NCBI GenBank assembly: GCA_001643675.2
Contig: LSRY02000027.1
Location: 315,001 to 379,000 of the forward strand
Reading direction: 5' to 3'
Source: Monocercomonoides exilis
Taxonomy: Eukaryota; Preaxostyla; Oxymonadida; Polymastigidae
Length of the DNA stretch: 64,000 bases
The translations under genes were made by a program, and so were the position numbers. The first letter of the stretch is position 1. The number at the start of each line of letters is the position of its first letter. Shown one piece after another: positions 45,001 through 55,492 of this stretch. A model generated the notes under the pieces. That model searched no databases and was not told the origin of the DNA. It saw nothing but the letters and a program-made list of their open reading frames with translations.

Positions 45001-45474
45001 TTGCAAAGATGGATCGATCAGCGGCTGGATGGTGTGTCCTGGAGGGTGAAGCAGCATTGTCAGATTATTCAGAATCAGCACTGTGGAGCGAATGCTGATG
45101 AAGCTGCTCTGTTGTGGATTTTCCACGCTCATGATGCAGGAATGAAACCTGATTTCTGGTGAATCACGTGATGAAAGAAAGCTTCTATTGGTAATGTGAA
45201 TGATAGTAATCGCATTAAAACTCATTGAACTGTTATATGAAACAACATGAATCGCAGTTTGAGTTTCTAAAATATAATGCAAATTAAAATTCTATAAAAA
45301 ATATCAAAACAAACCTTGAAACAATTGTAAAAAGTGTATTGTATTTTCGCATTCAAATTCACAGCGGATTGTTTGATCGCTGAAATTCACTTTTTCTTCC
45401 TTCCAATTCAAATTAGATTCGCATTCACAATAAATGTTCTTTTCCAGAATAACAGCAATAGTTATTATCAGCAT
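33088..45474 (-). CDS. Giant type I membrane protein: eight Cys modules/beta-helix ectodomain plus pseudokinase
   Basis: Exons 45474-45315 and 45266-33088 with a 48-nt intron give 4112 aa. A stop codon sits directly before the ATG. Exon 1 starts with a weak signal peptide (MLIITIAVIL) and Cys-rich sequence. The ectodomain repeats GG-x-I/F beta-helix turns (for example CSSSSSGGAIYSA) and a C-G-x(5)-C-x-[ST] boundary at about residues 520, 870, 1280, 1670, 2065, 2430, 2745 and 3125, with GRDVFVE/GKNMFLV blocks before them. This gives eight modules of roughly 310-410 residues. One TM helix (WALIVIVIFAVLFLVVLVAS) lies at about 3640, followed by basic residues. The cytoplasmic tail ends in a kinase C-lobe (RWKAPEL, GMMLWECLT, GERP) with no HRD, no DFG and no VAIK lysine, hence a pseudokinase. 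It is probably a surface adhesin or receptor of a large oxymonad family. Its start lies 92 bases from a 1-kb inverted-repeat element. Confidence 0.85.
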
Positions 45475-45565
45475 TCAAGGGTGATCTAAATCTAACATTA
45501 AAAAAAAAATATATTTTCAGGAAAAATTGGAAATAAAATATTAAAAATGAATAATCAAAAATAAA

Positions 45566-46569
45566 TAGGGTGATTTATAAACCCGAACATTTTTATAAAC
45601 CCGGTTATTTTTTTTGTTCATTGAAACAGAATAAATACAACATAAAAATATAAAAAGCATACATTTATTTATTTATTTAACAATTTTATGGCAGTACAAA
45701 AATTTTTTTGTTTCAATTTTTGTTTTTGATGAAGATCAATGGAATTTTTAATTTATTTTTGATCATTTGTTTTGCTCATTTTTAACCAACTCTCTTTTTC
45801 TGTCAATTTTTAGGTATAATGTCATAAAACATACATAATGAAGTTTTTTTATTCGAAATGTTTTATCTTTTTATCTATTTTTTCTGTTGTTTTTTTCATT
45901 TCATCATTTTTGACAAAAAATATGAAAAAATGAAAATTATAAGTTGTACAATATTTTTAGCATATTAAAAATGATGCTCATGAAAAGAAAAAGGAATGCA
46001 TAAAGTATTTACCGTGTTAATATTTTGTGAAATGTTGTTGCATTCATTACACATATCAAATATTGAAAATGATAAAAATGTTCATTTTTCGTTCAATTTA
46101 ATTTAAAATGACTAATTATTAAGATTACAAATGCATTATTATCTTTTTTACACGATATAGTTATGTATAATCCTTTAAATAAAATATCAGCTCGGTAATT
46201 TTCATTTTTTCATATTTTTTGTCAAAAATGATGAAATGAAAAAAACAACAGAAAAAATAGATAAAAAGATAAAACATTTCGAATAAAAAAACTTCATTAT
46301 GTATGTTTTATGACATTATACCTAAAAATTGACAGAAAAAGAGAGTTGGTTAAAAATGAGCAAAACAAATGATCAAAAATAAATTAAAAATTCCATTGAT
46401 CTTCATCAAAAACAAAAATTGAAACAAAAAAATTTTTGTACTGCCATAAAATTGTTAAATAAATAAATAAATGTATGCTTTTTATATTTTTATGTTGTAT
46501 TTATTCTGTTTCAATGAACAAAAAAAATAACCGGGTTTATAAAAATGTTCGGGTTTATAAATCACCCTA
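45566..46569. mobile_element. 1-kb foldback/MITE element with 374-bp inverted repeats and TA ends
   Basis: Arms 45566-45939 and 46196-46569 are both 374 bp and are exact reverse complements by eye, including homopolymer lengths. The loop is 256 bp (45940-46195) and AT-rich with no open frame. Ends read TA-GGGTGATTTATAAACCCG and the inverse. TTTATAAACCCG occurs twice within the first 40 bases of each arm, as subterminal repeats often do. TA at each outer end fits a Tc1/mariner-style target duplication. The identical arms suggest recent insertion, gene conversion or hairpin-mediated repair. It lies in the presumed promoter of the giant membrane protein gene, 92 bases from the ATG. Confidence 0.85.
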
Positions 46570-47093
46570 AATAAATAAATAAAAAATAGAATTTTTTTTA
46601 AAATGATAACAATAATATAAAAAGAAACTGCTTAAAAATGAACATCAACAAACCACCTGCGATTGAACGATGAGTGCCAAGGAAAGATGATTCACAGAAT
46701 ATCAAGTCTTTGCGATGATCAAATGAGAATCCCATTTCCACAAACATTTTTGCCACACTCCTGATTTTTGATAAAGTCAGACTTCAAAAAACAAAAGTTC
46801 AATCAAAAAGATTAATGATAACAACATAATAGAAGTTGTCAAAGCTTTGATGAATCAAAAGTGTTATCAGGAACAAATTTTCAACTTCAAAAATTAGCTG
46901 CTGTTTTTAAACAACTTCATATCCTTCAAACAACGGAAGACGAGTTTTATGTTAGTCTTACCAACAATAGGCTTATTCATCACAATCAAACAATATCAGG
47001 AAGAAAAAAACAAAATGACAGTTATTGCAGTTAAACTCTTATAAAAATAGGTCAAGAAAAATTCAAAATGAAAATTAAAATGAACTATATTCA

Positions 47094-47137
47094 AAATGAA
47101 ATGAAATAAAATAAAATAAAATAAAATAAAATAAAAC
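47094..47137. repeat. (AAAAT)n microsatellite
   Basis: Runs of AAAATG then repeated AAAAT units form a pentanucleotide tandem of roughly 40 bases. Confidence 0.8.
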
Positions 47138-47257
47138 ATATTTGAAAAGATAAAAATAATATCATTTAATGCAATTGATAAACAAGCACCAACACACATA
47201 AATAATACTTGGCAAGTGCTCAAATAAATCAAATCTATATTATTTCATAACGAATAA

Positions 47258-49804
47258 CTACAACAGATAAAATAATTCTTTTTTAACAGTCACACTATCC
47301 CCTCCGATGTATATTTCAAACTTTCCTGGCTCCGAAACATAGTCTAATTCCGAATTATAGAATTTCAGCGTATCTTCAGAAATTTCAAATGAAATGCTGC
47401 GTTTTTCACCAGGTTTCAGTTCTATTTTCTCAAATCCTTTAAGCTCCTTCAAGGGACGGCTTATACTTCCCACCAAGTCTCGAATATACAACTGTATAAC
47501 TTCTTTTCCTGTTATGTTTCCTTTGTTTTCAACTGTAACAGTCGCTGTCAATGAAGTTCCAGCATTTCTCTTTTCTTCCTCATTCAAGAAGACATCTGTT
47601 CCATTTTCATTAATGTTTGTTCCAGCCTTCCTCAGAAGAAAATGAGAAGACAATTTAATTTCCGAGTACTCAAAAGTTGTGTAAGATAGTCCATAACCAA
47701 ACGGAAACAAAGGATCGTTGGGCGAATCCAAGTAAGCAGAAGTGAATTTCGCAAACTTCGGCTGAGTAGCAGGCCTTCCTGTGTTTTTGTGTGCATAATA
47801 TATTGGTATTTGACCAACAGACCGAGGAAAAGACATTGTGAGCTTCCCGCTTGGAGAAGTTACCCCAAAAAGAACATCACAAATTGCATGGCCGGATTCT
47901 GTTCCACCAAACCACGCATAAAGAATTGAGCTCAGATGTTCGCTTTCCCATTCTAAAGTTAGTGGCCTTCCTGCAAACAAAACAAGAACCATGGGCTTTT
48001 TGAGCGTTAATAGTGATTCAATTGTATCTCGCTGTATTTGTGGTATTGAGATATCTGTTCTTGACGAGCATTCCCCAGACATCTCAGCAGATTCTCCGAA
48101 CGCCCCTATAATTACATCTACATCTTTATCAGATGCTATTTTCATTGCCTCCTCCAGGATAACCTCTTTTGGCCTTTGATCTCGAAACAGAATTTTTCCG
48201 AATTGAGTATATTTCTCTTCCATCTCCTCCGATGCGTCAATATTGCACCCTCTTGCATATGCAACCTTGCTGTTTGCATCAATGGAAAGGCCATCTTCAT
48301 TGAAGACAGACTTCAGACCTTCCAAAAGAGTCACCATTTTTTCTTGCTCCGCTGTCGGGCACCAAGTTCCTCCCATATTCAACTTTGCATCCGCCATTGG
48401 TCCAATAACGGCAATTTTTCTGATTTTCTCCTTTTGGAGAGGGAGTATGGGTCTTTGAGTAGATTCTTGAAGTTCTTCTTGCTTTTTCGTATATGTGATT
48501 TCTGATTTAAAATCTATTTTCTTTCTATTGTGAAAATCTGATGAACCATCTCGAATTTCAAATGAAATGTTATCCTCGCTATTCATCCATTTGCTGTTAT
48601 CCCAGCTGATGGGCTCATTCTTCAAAAGCACGATCGATTCTGCTGCAACTTCTCGTGCAAACTTTCGATGCTCTTTTGTGAAAACATCCTTTGCATATCG
48701 ACTTTCATCGCAGTATTTGAAAGGATCTTCAAACAATCCCAATTTTTTCTTTGCTTCAAGTACCCTTTTCGCAGCTGTTCGTATAGCTTCTTTTGCGACT
48801 TTCCCTTCTTCTACAGATTTCCTCAGAGTTGTTACAAACGACTTGCTGCACATGTCCATATCAACACCTGAATTCAAGGATTTGATGCCCACTTCTTGCA
48901 GATCTCCCATTCCATGCGCTATCATTTCGTAGATCCCTGTGTAATCAGAAACAACAAAGCCTTGGAATCCCCATTTTTGCCTCAGAACGTCGGTTAATAA
49001 ATATTTGTTGCAATGGCAGGGAACTTCATCCACCGTATTAAAAGCTGCCATAACAGTCTGAACTCCAGCATCAATAGCTGCTTTGTATGGAGGGAAATAT
49101 TCATTAAACATCTTTATGCGACTCATGTCTACAGTGTTATAATCTCTTCCGGCCTCTGCTGCTCCATAAAGTGCAAAATGCTTGACGCATGCCAATAATG
49201 TATCTTTTCCTTTGAGCCCTTCTTTATCATCATTATCTTGATAGCTTTCAACCATTGCTTCCGCAATTCGTGAACCAAGGTATGGATCTTCTCCGGATCC
49301 TTCGGCAATTCTTCCCCATCTTGGATCTCTTCCTATATCAACCATTGGACTGTAATTCCATGACACTCCATCTGCAGTAGCTTCAACTGCAGAAATTCGA
49401 GCCACTTTTCTGATAACCTCCGTGTTCCAAGTGCAAGACATTGCCAATGGAATTGGAAAAATCGTGCGGTATCCGTGGATGACATCAAGACCAAAAAGAA
49501 GAGGAATCTTCATTCTTGATTGTGTAACTGCCAATTTCTGCATTGCTTTTATTTTAGAGACTCCAACAATGTTTAAAAAAGCGCCTACTTTGCCTTCTTG
49601 AACATCTGCATTCACTTGCAGGAGATTTCCTGGCCCTGTAACGACATCGTTTCCTGGGACAAGATTAAGCTGTCCAATCATTTCATCCAATGTCATTTCA
49701 TCCAAAAGTTTATCTATATCAACTTCTTCATTATGGCAACCTTGTAAAGCCGATGAATTGCATGTATTTTTGAAAAAAAGGAACAAAAATACAATTATCA
49801 TCAA
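47258..49804 (-). CDS. Secreted glycoside hydrolase family 3 (beta-glucosidase-like)
   Basis: Single-exon frame, 848 aa. It begins with a signal peptide (MMIIVFLFLFF then polar residues and CNSSA). The GH3 N-terminal barrel shows LLFGLDVIHGYRTIFPIPLA, YSPMVDIGRDPRWGRIAEG, ACVKHFALYG and VVSDYTGIYE, whose Asp (about residue 285) is the expected nucleophile. The second domain has IAVIGPMADAKLNMGGTW and GAFGESAEMSGE with the probable acid/base Glu (about residue 573), then VLFAGRPLTLEWESEH. A fibronectin III-like C-terminal domain follows (VTVENKGNITGKEVIQLYI, LKGFEKIELKPGEKR). The order and motifs match BglX-type enzymes that release glucose from beta-glucosides. Length is slightly above the usual 750-800 because of a linker near residues 395-440. 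In a gut flagellate this would act in the food vacuole/lysosome or outside the cell on plant glycans. Confidence 0.93.
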   Translation of the reverse strand: MMIIVFLFLFFKNTCNSSALQGCHNEEVDIDKLLDEMTLDEMIGQLNLVPGNDVVTGPGNLLQVNADVQEGKVGAFLNIVGVSKIKAMQKLAVTQSRMKIPLLFGLDVIHGYRTIFPIPLAMSCTWNTEVIRKVARISAVEATADGVSWNYSPMVDIGRDPRWGRIAEGSGEDPYLGSRIAEAMVESYQDNDDKEGLKGKDTLLACVKHFALYGAAEAGRDYNTVDMSRIKMFNEYFPPYKAAIDAGVQTVMAAFNTVDEVPCHCNKYLLTDVLRQKWGFQGFVVSDYTGIYEMIAHGMGDLQEVGIKSLNSGVDMDMCSKSFVTTLRKSVEEGKVAKEAIRTAAKRVLEAKKKLGLFEDPFKYCDESRYAKDVFTKEHRKFAREVAAESIVLLKNEPISWDNSKWMNSEDNISFEIRDGSSDFHNRKKIDFKSEITYTKKQEELQESTQRPILPLQKEKIRKIAVIGPMADAKLNMGGTWCPTAEQEKMVTLLEGLKSVFNEDGLSIDANSKVAYARGCNIDASEEMEEKYTQFGKILFRDQRPKEVILEEAMKIASDKDVDVIIGAFGESAEMSGECSSRTDISIPQIQRDTIESLLTLKKPMVLVLFAGRPLTLEWESEHLSSILYAWFGGTESGHAICDVLFGVTSPSGKLTMSFPRSVGQIPIYYAHKNTGRPATQPKFAKFTSAYLDSPNDPLFPFGYGLSYTTFEYSEIKLSSHFLLRKAGTNINENGTDVFLNEEEKRNAGTSLTATVTVENKGNITGKEVIQLYIRDLVGSISRPLKELKGFEKIELKPGEKRSISFEISEDTLKFYNSELDYVSEPGKFEIYIGGDSVTVKKELFYLL

Positions 49805-51215
49805 TCAGAAATATTATATGATGGTTATGAAATAATCCCAATCGAAAAATCCAATTGTGAAAAGTCAGAATATAAAGGCAACCAAAACATTTTGTTGCTA
49901 TTTCGCATTTTTTGTAACAAATATTTGGCAATAACTTTTTTCAGGAATTTTTATTTTTGTTTTTAAAGAATCAATACAAAGATTAAAATCAAATTTCTGC
50001 AGCATATGATCACAAAGATAAAATTTTCAGTGAAACGTTCCAAAAAACAATTTTTCAATCGATTTCATATTTTTATTTTTACCGACAATGCGAAATATTC
50101 TATTTATCCAAAGATAGTTATTGGATTTATTTTGTTGCAAATTCCAACAAAAGAACACTTCAATTTTCAGAAAAATACCTTTTTAATATTTGCTGACTGG
50201 CATAACGGACAAGTGGGAAAAAAATTAAAAATCAAGCGTCTCTAAAAATACTATTCAATAAAAATGAAGATGTACAAAAATAATAACAAAAAAAGGCTTC
50301 TTCAGATGAGAAATACATCAAAATAATATAAAATTATGAAAAATAATGTGGAAAATAATATAAAAGAAAAGACTAATAATAATACATAAAATAAAATAAT
50401 AATAATAATAATAATAAATCAATTTAAAAAAATAAAAAAATAAGACAATGTGAAACGTTGAAATAAATTTATGAATAAAAAATAAAATGAATTAAAAGAA
50501 AATAAATTGCCAAATTCAACTACAATTCAAAAAACGGACTGCAAGTCATATTGGCTTAACAACAAGAATAAACAAAGTAATAAAAGAAAAAAGAAAAGAA
50601 AAAAAGAAAAAGAAAAGAAAGGAAAAGAAAGGAAAAGAAAAGAAAAGAAAGGAAAAGAAAAGAAAGGAAAAGAAAAAAAAAAAAAAAAGAAAAGAAAGGA
50701 AAAGAAAAGAAAAGAAAAAAAAAAGAAAAGAAAAGAAAAGAAAAGAAAAGAAAAGAAAAGAAAAGAAAAGAAAAAAAAGGAAAAGAAAGAAAAAAAAGAA
50801 AGAAGAAAAAAGAAAAGAAAAAATGTTTGTGCATCACGTAACAAGAAAAGAAGAATTGTTCTAATGTATTTTTGAGACTAACGAAATAAACTAACTACAA
50901 ACTCAATAGTGAACAGAATAAGAGTGATTATAAAAAGAAAAACAAGAGCAGCTTAAAAATAGTCAAACAAACATTTCGAAGGAATTATCACTAAATGAGG
51001 CATTGAAAGCAGCAAGTGTAATTTTATATAGAAAAATGAGATATCAAAATGATAACTACAAATTTCGATGAAAAAAGCATTCAACAAAGGAAAATCACAG
51101 CAATGCAACTCAAGAATCGATTAAACTTTGAAATTGTCTTTGAATTCAATCGAGAATTAACTATGTAGTGTTTGAACAGACCAATTTGTCGCAATATTAA
51201 AAAGATGCAGGAGTT
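49805..51215. other. Intergenic region with purine microsatellites
   Basis: 1.4 kb of AT-rich DNA. It holds (AAT)n at about 50394-50418 and a 260-base AAAAG/GAAAA tract at 50562-50822, which creates spurious Lys-rich and Phe-rich frames. A 79-codon plus frame (50006-50245) is unsupported. No gene is called. Confidence 0.55.
50562..50822. repeat. (GAAAA)n purine tract
   Basis: An imperfect pentanucleotide repeat made almost only of A and G on the plus strand for about 260 bases, in intergenic sequence. Confidence 0.85.
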
Positions 51216-54200
51216 TTATGTGTATTCGCTCATAAACATTCCGTTCCCTGGCATCATCTGCTCAGACGGGAAAGCTGCCATTGGCTGTGCATTCGGAGAA
51301 GGCATAACCATCTGTCCCTGCACTGGATACACTTCAGCTGGATTATCAAATGCGCCCATTCCTATTCCCATGCCCATTCCACTGCCCATTCCCATTCCCA
51401 TCTCCATCCCTGCCCCCATCCCCATCCCCATTCCTATTCCAGTCGCAACCTGAGGCGCAATGCCCAGCTGCATAGAAAGCATCTGCATCTCCTGCAGCTT
51501 CTTCCTCTCTCTTCGCTCTTTCCTCCTCTTTTTCCTTCTTTCGTGCTCTGTCAGCCCATCGTCTTCTCCGTTCTCGTTGCTGTTTCCTTCATTCTCGCTC
51601 TCTTCATCCTCATCGCCATCTTCCTCCTTTTCTCCTCCTTTGGGTGCCTTGTAAGGAGGCCAGTATGTCCTTCCTGAGCCCAAGCAGCAGACATGCAGAA
51701 TAACAAACATAGACAGCCAGAAGCTGCACAGCCAGAACAGAATCATCACATTCGTCAGTGCCAGGAACACCACATCCAACGCAGAAAACATCGTCTTTGA
51801 AATGCTGTCAGGCGCAATCAGCTGGCTAACTGAATCGAAGGCGCCGTCTGTATGGTTCTTAACAGCTGATGCTCCAGTGCTGACAATTCTTTTGGTCTCT
51901 GTCCCAAGTTTAATGTTTGAGGGAACAATTCCTGTGCTTTCAATGTCAGCAATGCCGTCAATCAGGCTGTTGATGGTGTCTTTCAGCTTGCTCACGATTG
52001 TTGCCAGAGGGTTTTCTGCTTCGCTATTTGCCACCCAGTAGAACTCCATTATGCCATACAGCTTAGCTGCATCGAGGTCGATGATGCTCTTCAAGTCAAT
52101 CGTCGTCCCCAGCACAGCCACAGGTTGCATGTCCAACGAGCTCAGCGGAAGCATCTCTGCCACTTGTTCCATTAGCCCACTCTGCTTTGCGAACTGCAGA
52201 AACTCCCCGCCATACACAAAGCGCGACGCCTCCCGCAGCAGACACCCGAGGATCCCAAACAGCAAGATGACCAGCCCGAAGATGAGGAAGTAGGCAAAGT
52301 CAACACACTGGCAGCAGCACAGGCAGCACTGCTTGGGGCAGCAGAACGTGAAGAGAAGCTGGACGACATACAAAACAACAAGAAGAACGAACATTGCAGC
52401 CATGGCGTATGAGCCAGCACCGACATATTTGATGACTGGTTCAGCAGCTGTGTTGTACTTCTCCTCGACCCCTCCCAATGGATTATTCATTTCAGAAAGA
52501 GAACTCAGCTTGCCTTTCAGCGTCGAGTCGAGCGTGCTTATCATATCGTTTGCTTGCTCTTCCAAACCATTCACGGCATTCTTTGCGTAATCAACAGGAG
52601 CAGTTATGTTTTCCAAAGGAAGATCATTCAAAAATGAAGAAGAAAGTGTTGCGAATGAGTCAAGTCCGCAATTGTCGATGTTCGTATGTATTTCTTCTAA
52701 TCCCTCTGCAGCAACCATAAGCGTCTGTGTCTCATTTCCGTGTCCGGCTGTAACTTCTTGTAATGTGACGATCAGTTTGTGAAAGGTGGGTTCACCACTA
52801 ACAAAACTGTAAAGCTCTTTTGTCAAGTTTGCAACTTTTTGACAATGTGCTGTGTGTGAGGACAGATCACTGAGATACGGCAGCCCAGTATATCCATCCA
52901 CACCGCTACAGAACAGCTTTTCTTGCACCAATTCTATCTCTTTGTCAACGATAGAGGTGAGATTATTCAAATTAGAGAGAGATTCCGTCATTGCTGAGAT
53001 ATTGTCTGGTTTAATGTTACTGTTAATGGCTGCATCCAGTTGGCTTGTTATATCTCCCAGATATGTTGTTATATCATAATCTGTAATGTTAGCTATCTTT
53101 TCAAAGAAATCTTCGGAGGAAAGAAATAAAAGAAAGGAAAGATTATATCGCAAATTCAAGATAATAAGTCATAAAGAAATTTGCAAGTCAAAAAAGAAGT
53201 AGAAAATGTGAATATTCACAAAATGCAAAAGTTAGTCACCAATTACAAAATCAGACTTAACATTTCAACAAAAGTTCATAGACAAAATTCAATGAAATTT
53301 CACAAATTCATTCCACAAAATTCATAGCAGATTTCATCTTAAAACAACAGAAGTTCCAACTCTCACAAACTGTTTAGTCCATCTTTCAATGTGTTAATTG
53401 CATCGGTCAACTGTTGCACATCTTCAGAAACCGTTGTGCCCAATACATCTGCTTTTGTTTGTATATTCCCGATTACGCCATCCACATCATTGCTTTGTTT
53501 TTCATCAAGAATGCGTTTAATTTCTGCAACTGCATGCTGTTCAGTTAAATTCAACAAAGCAGTCGTTTGGTTAAAGCATGTCGGAGGGGTCGAATTAAAA
53601 TCGCATTCGATCTGAAATAGAAAGAAAAGAAGAAAAAAAAATAAAATATTGCACAATCAAGAGAGACTCAAACGTTAATAAAAACTTCATCAATAGCTTG
53701 AAGATTACTATGTAATCCATCCATAAGTAATTTATCAATGTCAGTAATAGCATCACTCAAATCTGTTGCACAACTGTTAAATGAAAAAGGGAAAATGATA
53801 AAAACCAGTTTTCAGCATGAAATAAACTTAAAAGGAAACATCAGTGTGCAAACTTCGAAATTTCATAAATTGACGTATTAACTGTACTAATAACTGAATC
53901 AGCTGCTTGCAAAGGAAGATTATCTATTACTGCTTTTAAGAGAGATTTAACAGTTGTTGAGATATCATCTGGCACTATCATTATTTAAAAAAAAAATATT
54001 TAATTATTTTGAAAACATAATGTTATTATGACATCTTTAATTATGCACACATGCTGACACATCTGTAACAACTGATTTCACTCCTGAAAAAAGATTGTCC
54101 ACATTTTGAAATGATTCGGGAACGGAGTTGAATTTCGCAGGTAATTCGAAGAATGCTATGGCCAAAACAATAACAAAAAAGCTAAGGTGAAATTGAAATA

Positions 54201-54811
54201 TATCGAAAAAGCAAAAAATATTTATTATACGCGCTTAAAACTGTCAATATTGCGAAAGTTATCTTTGTGCAAATTTTGCAACATTTTTTTGGTCCAGATT
54301 TTGTCCAGCAGCAACAGTTGCAAACTGGTTCTTGACCAGGACAACAACAACATTGACAGCATTGGCCGAAAATCCAAACAAAAAACCCAAACAGCAGCAC
54401 AATATATAACAAAAAAATGACAATGAACGAAATGCCAAAGCTCTAATAAATTTAAAATATGAATAAGTATAAAAAAAGAAAAAATACGAGGCAAACGACA
54501 GCGATTCCTGCAATTTGATTTGTTTCAATATTTGGTGAAGCAATTGTACCATTAGATATCAAAATTGAATTCAATGCTGTACCCAATGTTGGATACAATG
54601 TTGAGCCAAAAATTTCACCCGTGCAGGAGTTTCTTATCGAGTCATAAAAAGAATTTGCAAAAGCTACTAAAAAATTTGGATTTTCGTAATCTTTGAAAAT
54701 ATTTTAATTTTCCCGTTGCATTTATCAATAAAAAATAGCAAATTGATAGATACCAGAAACTCCATAGCATATTCCATTTTGTACAACAATAATCAAAAGA
54801 GAAGCGAACAT
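51216..54811 (-). CDS. Prominin-like pentaspan membrane protein, eight exons
   Basis: Exons on the minus strand: 54811-54754, 54690-54488, 54442-54231, 54181-54051, 53974-53854, 53773-53674, 53611-53371, 53110-51216. Introns are 63, 45, 49, 76, 80, 62 and 260 nt; every join is GT-AG and phase-consistent, giving 986 aa. Topology: signal peptide (MFASLLIIVV); short ectodomain; TM1 (about 82-116); Cys-rich cytosolic loop (FGQCCQCCCCPGQE, then CCWTKSGPKKCCKICTK); TM2 (about 150-172); a large loop of about 410 residues rich in N-x-S/T; TM3 (about 588-612); CCPKQCCLCCCQC; TM4 (about 626-650); a second loop of about 150 residues; TM5 (about 803-835); and an acidic/basic tail ending in a Gly-Met repeat. 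This five-TM, two-loop, Cys-rich plan is that of prominins, which mark membrane protrusions and cilia in animals. Sequence identity was judged only by plan. Confidence 0.8.
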
Positions 54812-55492
54812 TTTGGATCGTACTGTATATTATTTAATAATTGTGTTTTTAAAAATACTAATTATGTTTCGTTTTATGAAATTTGACAAATCAGTTAAAT
54901 ACATAATATATAAAAAAATGCGTATCTGAAAAAGAAATTTGTTGATTTTTAATTGAAAAATCAAATGATTTTTCAAAATAAATTTTTTGAATGAGTGATT
55001 ATTATAAAAATTAAACTATTAATCCTTTTAATTTTTTTTGAAAATTTTTTGAATATTGGCAAATAAGCGTTGAATAGTTATTTCTATTTTCAAAAAATAT
55101 ATTAATATATCTCTTTTCGAACATCGTTGTTTGAACCATTTATATAAATTTTTTTCGTTATGAATACACCAAAAATTATATGAGTCGAAAAACTGTTAAA
55201 CGTTAACAAAAAACATTAAATCAAAATGGAATTCTTTCAATCAAAATGGAATAGGTTTCAAGCAAAGTCGAAAGTGCTTTTTTATTCTTATTTTTTAAAA
55301 GTTGAAAAATATCAAAAAATAAAAAAAATATATAAATAATAAATAAAATAAATAATTTTTCAAATATTTTGAAAGGGCAGCATACTAACCAGTTATTAAA
55401 TTAACAATGGAGAATGTGAAAAATAAAGTTTAAGACATATCCCATGATTTGTTTTTTTAAAAAGAAAAATTGAACTTAAAACGGAATCCTAG
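54812..55492. other. Divergent intergenic spacer
   Basis: 681 bases between the starts of the prominin-like gene (-) and the USP gene (+). AT-rich; it should contain both promoters, but no motif was recognised. Confidence 0.55.

Larger units (their letters stand above)
45475..47257. other. Intergenic region holding an inverted-repeat element
   Basis: It contains the 45566-46569 element, an (AAAAT)n microsatellite at about 47094-47137 and an open 70-codon block at 46822-47034 (+). A minus-strand block at about 46655-46747 (MFVEMGFSFDHRKDLIFCES) also looks codon-like. None makes a complete gene. Confidence 0.5.

Noticed and set aside
45940-46195. Loop of the 1-kb inverted-repeat element as a transposase remnant
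   Set aside because: No open frame or catalytic motif; AT-rich only.
50006-50245. 79-codon plus frame
   Set aside because: AT-rich, Lys/Phe/Ile bias; the opposite strand also shows a short CPLCQ-like block, so neither is convincing.
50507-50875. 122-codon Lys/Glu frame and antisense Phe frames
   Set aside because: Created by the GAAAA microsatellite.
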